Positions 1 to 8,570 of a DNA stretch of 64,000 bases are shown here, in pieces. The stretch is from positions 22,279,482 to 22,343,481 of the forward strand of contig OY997589.1 of assembly GCA_963921825.1 (NCBI GenBank), read 5' to 3'. Source of the stretch: Erodium maritimum. Lineage: Eukaryota; Streptophyta; Magnoliopsida; Geraniales; Geraniaceae. The stretch's first letter is position 1. The number at the start of each line of letters is the position of its first letter. The translations under genes and the position numbers were made by a program. The notes under the pieces were generated by a model. The model was not told where the DNA came from. It saw only the letters and a program-made list of their open reading frames with translations, and searched no databases.

Positions 1-1101
1 GAACACTTTCAAAAAAAATTATGAAACAGTTTATTTAAATATGAAACCATTTATCTTAAATAGTAAAACATATGTCCAATTGAAATATTTGACTACAAAT
101 GAATAATTGAAACATTTTCATAAACAGATTATTAGAAGGAAGCATATCCAAAAAAAGTAATGTTTCATTCATTTTATCCTACCATTTTTCATTCATAAAC
201 CATAACAAGAACTAGATCATTGATGTGTCAAGAACTTGAAGCAAAAATCATGCAACACATAATTTACTTTTGTTACCAAAAACTAAAAAGAGTTTTTACC
301 AAACGTTTCATGGTACAAATGATAATGAAACATGTGTAGTAAAATGTTGAAACACTATGTGATGTGAATGATAATTCCAATTACTCTATCTGAGAAAATT
401 GATGTTTCATAACCCATATATGAAACAATAGTAAAAGTATAATGATTTATATAGTAAAGTCAAACATATTATTTCTTATATAGTTAAGCTAGTCAATGAA
501 AAATGAAACATTAGCATTAAAAATTGTTACACTGCATGAATACAATTACTCTTAAACATACTGGTTTCCTGAAACAATACATGTGAGATTCTGAAAACAT
601 TTACAATACATATGAGATTCTAAAAACTTTTACAATAATGAACTAATGTTTCATAACTATTACATCAATGAAAGAAAAAAATAAATTACAAAACTGCCAC
701 AGCAAATCACAGCCACACATATAAGGCAAATCAAGGGCTGAAAACAGTTTTCAAATTATAGTGAAATATATAGTTTCTAGTTGATAATGGGCCTATATAT
801 ATGCATATGTATGTAGATGGATAGAAGTTGGACGAAGTTGTTAGGTAATGATCCAAGGCATGTGAAAGATGTTTTGGGGTTTCTCGAGCATGTCATAGTT
901 AATGGTCAAAATTTCGGTGTGAATGATCACTTCCGGTGTCCGTGTCGAAATTGTGCGAACGGCGGTAGGTCGAAAATCGATGTATTGATGGATCATTTAA
1001 CTAGTAAAGGGATTGGTATTATGACAAATTATCAAATATGGGAGTATCACGAGGAAGCACACCTTAGTGATTGTAGAAGCGTTGAGAAGGACGACTTTTG
1101 A
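1..1101 (+). mobile_element. CACTA (En/Spm) DNA transposon, 5' part, truncated
   Basis: The first 700 bases are AT-rich and hold about a dozen copies of TGAAACA or its reverse complement TGTTTCA (for example near 22, 108, 161, 325, 347, 402, 503, 647). Short motifs repeated in both orientations next to a transposase gene are typical of CACTA subterminal regions, where the transposase binds. They lead into an ORF with a transposase-associated domain at 817. The outer terminal CACTA repeat is not seen, so the left end lies outside the window. On the right the element stops at about 1101-1140, where minus-strand LINE sequence begins without a poly(T) junction. That points to a rearrangement rather than a clean LINE insertion. 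Assignment rests on domain plus repeats; the family is inferred. Confidence 0.72.
817..1101 (+). pseudogene. CACTA transposase N-terminal fragment (transposase-associated domain)
   Basis: An ORF of 94 residues starts MDRSW and carries the pattern of the plant transposase-associated domain found at the N terminus of En/Spm TNP2-type transposases. Visible are FLEHV followed by RCPCRNCANGG (the CxCxxC cluster), a LMDHL.SKGI stretch and YQIWEYHEE near the end. Full transposases of this family are several hundred residues or more; here only this domain remains before a stop, and LINE sequence follows. The TATATAT stretch just upstream (about 793-800) could be the old promoter TATA. It is probably not functional because the catalytic DDE part is missing. 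I am confident of the domain by its cysteine spacing and moderately sure of the CACTA assignment. Confidence 0.75.
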
Positions 1102-1144
1102 TTTGGCATAGTTGACCTGTAAGCCTTACATGGATTGAAATAAA

Positions 1145-1717
1145 TTAAAGGTGTTCCTTAGTTTCTATAGTTGTGCTTCTCTCCCAGATGTAAAAGATAG
1201 TGTATCGTCTGCGAAATGCAGATGAGATACAATAAAGTCTCCATGACCCACACGAACAACTCCCTAATCCCCATTCGAATCCCATCCTCCAAATTTTGGT
1301 GCAGGCCTTCCGCTGCCAGGAGAAAAATAAATGGATATAGACGAAAACCTTAACGAAATCCATTATCAGTAGATAAGTCCTAAGTGGGTGCTCCTTTTAT
1401 CAGTACAAAGGGTGATGCTCTAAAATATTGCATCATCCAAGTTCTCCCTCTTCCCCTAAAATTCATGGCCACCAAATCATCATCGATATAGTCCCAGCAT
1501 AGCTTGTCATATGCTTTCTCGAAGTATAGTTGAAGCAGAACCAATTCAGACTTGTCCTTCTTGATCATTTGAATAATTTCTGAAGCAATTAGCACACCGT
1601 CCATAATTTGACGTCCTGCAACAAAACCACTTTGAAATTTCGTTGATTAGATCTGGAAAAACTAATTTTGTTTTAGTTGCAAGTGCCCTAGCTGGTATCT
1701 TGTAAGGAGTTGATATC
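1145..1717 (-). pseudogene. LINE ORF2 fragment: RT palm motifs
   Basis: This is the continuation of the LINE RT on the other side of the solo LTR. 1380-1604 (minus) has MDGVLIASEII and the motif-A-like FEKAYDKLCWDYI. The following stretch has GFR.G.PLYPFIFLLAAEGL (motif B region). The FADD catalytic box appears in the alternate frame at about 1180-1215. Separate frames mean at least one frameshift, and there is an in-frame stop before GFR. The RT thumb, RNase H and zf-RVT parts are absent. Confidence 0.72.
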
Positions 1718-1906
1718 TGTAAAACCCGCTTCGAAAAAAAAAAAAATTGGGTCGAACCGGGTCGGACCGGACCCGACCAGAACCCGGCCAGACCAGCAAC
1801 CCGCCCAGCAGGCCCGGTCAGACCCGGCCTCTTGCTCTTGTTGGGCCATGGAAGCTCAGGCCCACCTTGGCCAAGCCCGTGTGCCAGGCCCGTTTGAGGG
1901 TTCGGG

Positions 1907-1914
1907 TATAAAAG
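1907..1914 (+). promoter_or_regulatory. TATA box of solo LTR (family B)
   Basis: TATAAAAG about 190 bp inside the LTR, followed about 20 bases later by GAAACCCTAAT, which resembles a plant telo-box/transcription-start motif. Family A LTRs have the same pair (TATA at 46740 and 51741), so this is probably the old LTR promoter. Activity is unknown. Confidence 0.6.
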
Positions 1915-3599
1915 ACCAGATTAGGGTCTGAAACCCTAATCTGTCATCGTCTTCTTCGCGCAGCCCCCTCCCGACCCTTCCTCCCTCTTGGTTCTTCGAT
2001 CCCGTCCAGCCACCACGCCGCCGTCCTCTCCCGACGCCACCGTCGCCGGCCACCTCACCTCCCACGTCCGACCTCCTCTCCCGTCCCTCGACCCTCTCCC
2101 TCCTCTGGTTCGAAACCCCATCCCCGACCTCCTTCTTCTTCGTCCACGCCGTCGCCGGCCACACTACCGACCTCCCTCCACCGGCCGTCCCTCTCTGCCC
2201 TCATCCAATCCCGAACCCGACCTCCCCTTCGCCGCCGTCACCTCCTCCGTCCGACCACGACAGCCACGCCCTCGACCCACCACCGTCCTCTCCCTCACCT
2301 TCTCTCCTCTCACGGCCAACGCCGCCGCGCCGTGCTTTTCCGGCAGTGACGAAGCTCATGCTCAACCTCGGCCACCACCGCCGTGTCCTTCATCCCCCAC
2401 CACCGTCCCTCTCGGTTCCGACCGTCCCGAGCCCGAGCTCGGCCACCACCGCTCTCCACCGCCCGTTTCCCTTCGGTGAGAGATCTCACCACGGAGTTGG
2501 TCGCCGGCGATGGCTTCGCCGGTGGCCGGATCCGTTTCAATAACGTCTTCCCGCTTTATATTCTATCCCGTATTTACCCTAAATCTGATCGGTTTCGTGC
2601 TGTTCGTTTCAAGTAATTTTGGATCTGTTGAAATCGACTAATATCCGTTAAACCCGTTAAAGAAATCGTTTAAAATAGAATCAGATTGGAAATTAAAAAG
2701 GAAAGTAAAACGAAGCAAAACGGATTAGATGTGGTCACGGTTTTGGAAAGAAAGGGGTTGTAAAATGGAACATCAGATATAAGGAAAAAGGGTTTTAAGA
2801 TGAAAAGGAATTAAAAGCGTTTCGGTTTTAAAAACAGTTTAAATCGAGGAGTTGTGAATCTAAGTTGTAAACGGGATTTAGGGACGGTTGTTCAAAAACC
2901 GACCCTAATTCATTTTGGTCTCAAAGATCGGAACAGAATCAGATTTGAAATAAAAAGGGAATTCGTTTTAAAATAAAAACCGTTCTATTTTGAAAAAGGG
3001 TTATTAATCGGATGTAGGAACGACTCTGGAACTCTGGGTAGAATGAACTGCTATTTGGGTTTAAAAGGGAACAAAGGCGGACCGCTGAATCGGACCTCGG
3101 GATTCGTGCATTGGGACCGTGCCTCGCATGCACCGGTTTCGGTGCTCGGTACTCAAACCCGATTCACCGTGACCCCGCTTTTATCCCGCTCAAGTTTAAA
3201 GGACAACTGTCGTTTTTAGACTGATTTAATCGTGACCTTTAGATTAACCTGGGAACCGCCTCTAATTTATGGCTTTCGTGTTATCCTTAGCGTCCGGCTT
3301 CGATCGAAGTGAAGCCCGGAGGTAGCGAGCCAGAACGTCAGCAGCTAGGAAGCGTAGCGGTTGCTCTTCAGTTGAGGTAGGGAAAAGTAGCCGGATCTCG
3401 GCCCTGACTAGGGAAAATTAACAGTAGATTTGCATGTGACACCGGGGTGTCGTGGGATGAGTAGGTTTAGTTTAAATACTAGAAAAGCATGATACGGGGT
3501 TGTAGCGTTTATCAGAAAAGCATGTTACAAGAACTTAGGAATTATTGAGAAAAGCATGTGACACTTAGTAGTGTCGTAGGAGCAGAGAACTTAGCGTTA

Positions 3600-4540
3600 A
3601 TTGTTTTACTGGAGGCATATGACCATGCCCGGAGGTTGTTTGTGAACTTATCGATATTAGGAGTACTGGAGGCATATGACCATGCCCGGAGGTTGATTGT
3701 GAAACTGTTGATTTTAGGACTGTTGGAGGCTTGGGTTAAGCCGGAGGTTGATTGTTTATTTTGGCGTCTTTGGTGGCCATGAGAGCCCGTGTTGTTAATC
3801 GTGTTTGGGTGGCCATGAGAGCCCGTACTTTATTGTTGGTGTTTTAGCTGGCTTATGAGTTAGAGTCTCGGTAAGTTGCAAGCGTGTTTTATTGTTGAGT
3901 TTTGGGTGGCCGTGAGTGCCCGTGGGGTTGTTGAAACCGTGTCTTTACCTTTGGTGCTTTGGGTGGCCTTGAGAGCCGTGTAATAAGGTTGGTGTCTTTG
4001 GCTGGCCTGACCGAGTTAGAGTCTCGGGGGGTTGCAAGCTCTCTTTAGCTGGCTTACGAGTTAGAGTCTCGGTAAGTTGCAAGCGTGTTTTATGGTTGGT
4101 GTCTTGGGAGGCCGTGAGTGCCTGTGGGGCTGTTGAGTCCGAGTTTTACTGTTAGTGTCTTGGTGGCCATGAGTGCCTATGAGTGTTGAACCTGTGTTGT
4201 TACTGGTTGTGAACTTGCCTGTGTTTGTGATTGTGTTTGTGGTTACCGGAGGTTGGGGGCCCGCTTCCTGAAACGGGGGTCCACGAGCACACGCGTTTGC
4301 ATGTTCAGACGGGGTAGGGGGCCCGCCCGCCAATAAAGGGGTCCTGGCCGCGCGTGTGTGGTTTGGGTTTGTGAGCATACCTTGGCTGGCTTATGGGTTA
4401 GAGTCCCAGTAAGTTGCAGCATTTTCCGGCTGGCTTATGGGTTAGAGTGCCAGTAAGTTGCAGCATTTTCCGGCTGGCTTATGGGTTAGAGTCTCGGTAA
4501 GTTGCAGCATTCTTGGGTTGGCCTGACCGGGTTAGAGTCC
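3600..4540 (+). repeat. Tandem hairpin modules in family B LTR leader
   Basis: Three kinds of short repeated units follow each other. First, GGAGGCATATGACCATGCCCGG-type units (about 3608, 3666, 3724), where GGCAT/ATGCC becomes GGCTT/AAGCC in the third. Second, GGTGGCCATGAGAGCCCGT-type units (3770-4180). Third, units with constant loop TTAGAGT (about 3856, 4011, 4056, 4394, 4438 and later), whose flanking stems read TGAG/CTCG, CGAG/CTCG and TGGG/CCCA. Stem positions change in a paired way while loops stay fixed. The function is not known; RNA folding in the transcript leader is an inference. Confidence 0.7.
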
Positions 4541-4834
4541 CAGGAGGGCGTTCTTGGCAGCTGGTTTGCGATCCTCTGTGATCTTGTTTGGGGTGCGATC
4601 CTTTGTGATCTTGTTTGGGGTTACGTGGTTCCTTTGAGTCCTTGGAAGAGGTCGTGATCGTTTTGTCGTGTCTACTTACGTGTTTGAGTGTTGAGTCGTT
4701 CGAGGAAGGTCACCGTGGGTGTTTGTCAGTCAGAGTACTTGGGTTGGGGACAGTGATCCCCGGGGTCGAGTTTGTTGTTGGTGTTACCGGCATTGTCTGC
4801 TAATTATGTCGTAGTCAGTCTGTTATTCGTGGTG

Positions 4835-4871
4835 GTGAGCGAACGCTCACCCCTAGCTGCTTTTCCTACAG
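4835..4871 (+). other. Conserved hairpin plus 3'-splice-site-like motif (family B LTR)
   Basis: GTGAGCGAACGCTCAC forms a 6-7 bp stem. It is followed by CCCCTAGCTGC and the pyrimidine tract TTTTCCTACAG, whose AG lies 21 nt after the hairpin and 255 nt before the LTR end. The same arrangement and spacing occur at 60202-60238 and, with a GNRA loop, in family A LTRs. Confidence 0.6.
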
Positions 4872-5131
4872 GTACTGTTCGTGGGACGGACTAGGTGAGC
4901 TCTCGAAGCTTGTGGAGCTAGGAGCGGAGTCCGGGTTTTTACTTTGGGTCTAGCGACGGATACCTCGCCCTTTTGTCCGCTTGTGGGACGTTTTATTTGA
5001 ATTGTAATTATCTTTTGTTGAACTAAACTGGTATTGTAAAGTGTTTTAATGGAAATGTTTTCAAAGTGCTTTCTTTTTCTAAACGTTCGCGTCCCGAGTT
5101 CGGTTTACTGAAATTGGGGCGTGACAATATC

Positions 5132-6725
5132 AAACTTATAGGCCTGAGCTCATGCATTCTCTCTGGGTTTGGGACCTTAGGAATCAGTTGAGAAAGGTTG
5201 CATTAAAGCCCTTCCTAATAGCTACAACTATTTGAAATTCTCTAACAAAATGGAAAACGTCCATACTCACAATATCCCAGCATTCCTTAAAGAAGAGAAG
5301 AGTGAACCCGTCAGGGCCCAGAGACTTATCGCTGCCACAATCATCATCTTCATAACGAATTTCATCCATTGTAAAGTTATCCTCCAGTAATTGGCTTTGG
5401 GCCTGGGATAGTTTGTGAAAAAAAGGTTCTGTCAACCCTAAACGAGGATAGGATGGCCTGGAAAAACGGTTCTTAAAATGGTTTGTTGCATGTACTTTGA
5501 TCTCATCAGGATCGGATAAAGTAAGAACTCCCTCCTTGATGATTGATATTCAGTTGCAGGAGCTTCTGTAGTTTGCCAATTTATGGAAGTATTTAGAACA
5601 AGAATCACCCTCTTTAAGCCACCTAGTCCGAGATTTTTTGCACCAAATTTTGTCCAATTACTTCTGCTTGATGATCAATTCCACTCGTAATAGAGAATGA
5701 GTAATGCTTTTTGCATCTATGAGGTTTCTATCTTCCAGAATTTTATCAAGGGCCTCAATATATGTTGTGATCTGAATAATGGCATAATCGATCATGCTGA
5801 AAACCTCTTGATTCCAAGTTTAAGAACAAGACGGAAACTTCTTAATTCAAACCACAACAAATAACTGTTAGAGCCATTGCAAATATAAGATTCCCATAAA
5901 CTACGAATAGTTTGTTTAAAGTCTTTATGCTAGAGCCACACATTCAAGAATTTAAAGGGGTTTTGCACCCTAGTTAAAGGTATTAGGATCCAAGAGAAGA
6001 GGTTTATGATCCAAGAGTTTACTCTCCAAACCTTTCTGAGATATGTTATCAAATAACAGCAAAAATGCATATGAAACCAAGAAACGATCTAATCTGAAAG
6101 CCTTGGAACCATAGTCATACCATATGTAAATTTGCTGCCTTCAAGCCTCAAGTCTAACAATTCCATATCCAGGATAAAATCACGGAAAGTTGTATTATCT
6201 TGGTCTTAGAATACACAATTTATCCCCTCCTATGAGAACAGAATTGAGTTGAAATATGCACATATCAAGTACGACTCTCCTAGTTGTTCAACATACAATC
6301 TGAAAATGTTCCAAAGTTCCAGTCTCTTGGATGAATTAGAAGGTCCATAAACGTTCACTAACGCAAAAGGATTACGGTTGTGTTCAACGACCCCGATACA
6401 TAACAATACATTGGGTAGTTTTATGAAAAAATATTTGGAGAAATATTGACGTTTCCAAATAGTTATAATACCACCCGAGGCTCCAACTACAGGTACCAAA
6501 TCAAATTCCTAATCACCGTTAAATCCACAACAAAGCAGAAAGGCCTGAGAGATCACATCTCTTTTGGATCCATGAATAAACACATAATCCATTCTCTGTT
6601 TAATGATTCCACTTTTGATACTCCTCCTTTTATTGGAGGAATTCATTCCTCTCACATTCCATGAGAGGAACCATATGAATAAATGTAGGAGAAGAGAAGG
6701 AGGATTGTTTGAGAGTGGAGCCAAC
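5132..6725 (-). pseudogene. LINE ORF2 fragment: endonuclease and N-terminal RT
   Basis: Three minus-strand reading frames cover successive parts of a LINE ORF2. 6509-6724 has the opening FLSWNVRGMNSSNKR, the conserved start of the apurinic-like endonuclease. 6230-6499 continues with GGIITIW, VNVYGP and a degenerate D-F-N motif near SYLICAYFNSILF. 5184-5435 has DNFTMDEIR and the GPDGF motif that opens the reverse-transcriptase domain. Shifts between frames and internal stops show decay. Upstream, 6755-6946 reads as the end of a gag-like ORF1 or the ORF1/ORF2 linker. No zinc knuckle is visible, so the ORF1 assignment is weak. Confidence 0.7.
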
Positions 6726-7902
6726 CCTTCATCCTCACATAGATCCTCGTAAACCTATGATTCTGTATCACCAAAGTCGACCTTCTCCGGGACCTCTATA
6801 TCCAACGCATTGAATTGCTCAAGAACCAGCTCTCCTGTTGTCAAGGCCTTAATTCCCACTGCTTTCACGTACTCCCAATTCTTTCTTTTGGCTTGTCTAT
6901 ATGCGTGTAGATGACATTTTTTGAATGGAGTGTGGTACAACACCACAGTTGGTGATTTGTTTGTATATAAGCACTAAACAAATGTTTTTTTTCTATCAGC
7001 AAAGTTTTATAAATTCCCTAGTCCTAAAACGGACTCAAATAGCCTACCAAAAACAGACTTAGAAACATAAAGTATTAGGCTTATATGTCAAAACAGTAAA
7101 AACCTAGCATGTCTACATATAAAATAGTAAGGCCTAAATGATCAAGCCTAAAACACATGGAACAAAAGCCCACATAACCAAAGTCAAACCAATCACCTCA
7201 GAAACTCGAACACAATCCACACCACCATCCTCAAGAACCACAAAGCGTCGAACGTCACAGATCGAGATGATGCCACAGACGACCGAACCCCGTGCTCCCA
7301 TAACCAGCACCCACGTCCCATGGCCAACACCACAAAACGACGACGGGGGAGAGGGAAGCAGATGAGACACAAAGTTGTCAAAGCCCACCCTGGCCAGATC
7401 CAAACGATACCCTCAACTATCGAAAAGGTATCCCACTAGAGGGCCAACACCCGAAAACACTAGCGTCCTAAATAGTAGAGAGCAAATCAACACACTGTAA
7501 CTTTTCCACAATAGGGGAACGACGAGCTCCAAAGAGCCCAGGTCAGCGATCTAAGAAAATAGAGGAAAAGTGTGGGCGTGTCAATCATATCGGATTTGAG
7601 GACATGACCACGACCACTCACCTCACAAGGAGTCCAGACCTGCCGTGTCACGCCCCAAATCCGGTTTTAACCGGATCCGAGACGCGAACTTAAAACAATA
7701 AATGAATAAGCAATTTAAATGAAAACGAGGGTCTCAAATAGTAATTTAAAACTTATAAAACCACACGAGTCAACAACTCGGTAAAAAGTACGTAGTAAAA
7801 GAGTATAAAAAGGTAAACAGTACGTCGCTAAACAATCTAGCCTAGGACCCTCGTAAGCTCCCAAGCATTGAGCATCCAGCTAGAATGAGTCCCGCTTAAG
7901 AC

Positions 7903-7940
7903 CTGAAACACAACAAGGTAAGGGGGTGAGCTTTCGCCCA
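7903..7940 (-). other. Conserved hairpin plus 3'-splice-site-like motif (family A solo LTR)
   Basis: On the minus strand TGGGCGAAAGCTCA gives a 5-bp stem closed by a GAAA loop, with one G-U pair where other copies have A-U. It is followed 24 nt later by TTGTTGTGTTTCAG. The AG is 257 nt from the LTR end, as in the other copies. Confidence 0.58.
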
Positions 7941-8419
7941 GTAGGAAAAGTAGTTAAGGTTATGAACATCATCTCAATACCACGAGTAACCATCCAATTA
8001 GGGCATACTAGCAAAGCATAGCTAACCACCAAACACAAGCAACCCAAGGCAACGCCTGACCTTCACTCGGGTACAACCCGTAAATCAACTCAAAAGAACC
8101 GAAAACAAACACTTATCTCACTTTTGCTCTTGGTACTCATCACCTAACGATTCTCAAGGACAACGCCCACGGTTATCTCACAACCGATCACACGTGCGGA
8201 CTCGCACGACAAAACACAGAATTCAGGTATAACAACATTTCGAGTCACTAAACACTCTCACAAGACCAAAATCACACTTAAAACAACACACAAAGCCAAA
8301 CAGCACGCACAAAACACACAGCAGACCCACACAAAACTTAGTACAACCATTTCCAACATCTCCGGCTATCACAGCCCGTTCCATTTATGTCGTACCAGAA
8401 CACGGAGCCTCAGTCCCGA

Positions 8420-8570
8420 CATCTTCCCGTCACGTAGAATCGGGGTAACATCCCAGACCGGAAATCCCTCAGTCGGACGTCTTCCTATCACGTAGAATCA
8501 GGGCCTCACGCATACTGGACCGGCACATACCTCGGTCATACACCTTCCCGTCACGGAGAATCGGGGTATC
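8420..8570 (-). repeat. Hairpin array in family A solo LTR
   Basis: Three spaced units have a near-constant 11-nt centre (TCACGTAGAAT, once TCACGGAGAAT) and stems CCCG/CGGG (8425-8445), CCTA/CAGG (8483-8503) and CCCG/CGGG (8547-8566), as read on the plus strand. The matching part of the left LTR at 48465-48570 shows CCG/CGG, CCTG/CAGG and CCCG/CGGG. Confidence 0.6.

Larger units (their letters stand above)
1718..5126 (+). mobile_element. Solo LTR, family B (Ty3-type), 3409 bp
   Basis: Starts TGTAAAACCCGC and ends GGGGCGTGACA, with a perfect 5-bp target duplication ATATC at 1713-1717 and 5127-5131 inside the LINE RT region. No internal domain is present, so this is a solo LTR. Parts: a short GC-rich U3; a TATA box TATAAAAG at 1907-1914; a GAAACCCTAAT motif at about 1930; a pyrimidine-rich leader to about 2480; an AT-richer stretch; tandem hairpin modules at 3600-4540; and a conserved hairpin plus splice-acceptor-like site at 4835-4871. 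The copy at 57575-60490 has the same ends and order of parts. Looks whole as an LTR. Confidence 0.88.

Noticed and set aside
1988-2479. 163-codon proline-rich ORF
   Set aside because: CT-rich LTR leader gives open frames by base composition; no domain, and the same region in other LTR copies is not kept open in one frame.
3600-4540. CRISPR-like array of repeats and spacers
   Set aside because: Repeats are variable, self-complementary and lie inside a plant LTR; no cas genes and a eukaryotic context.
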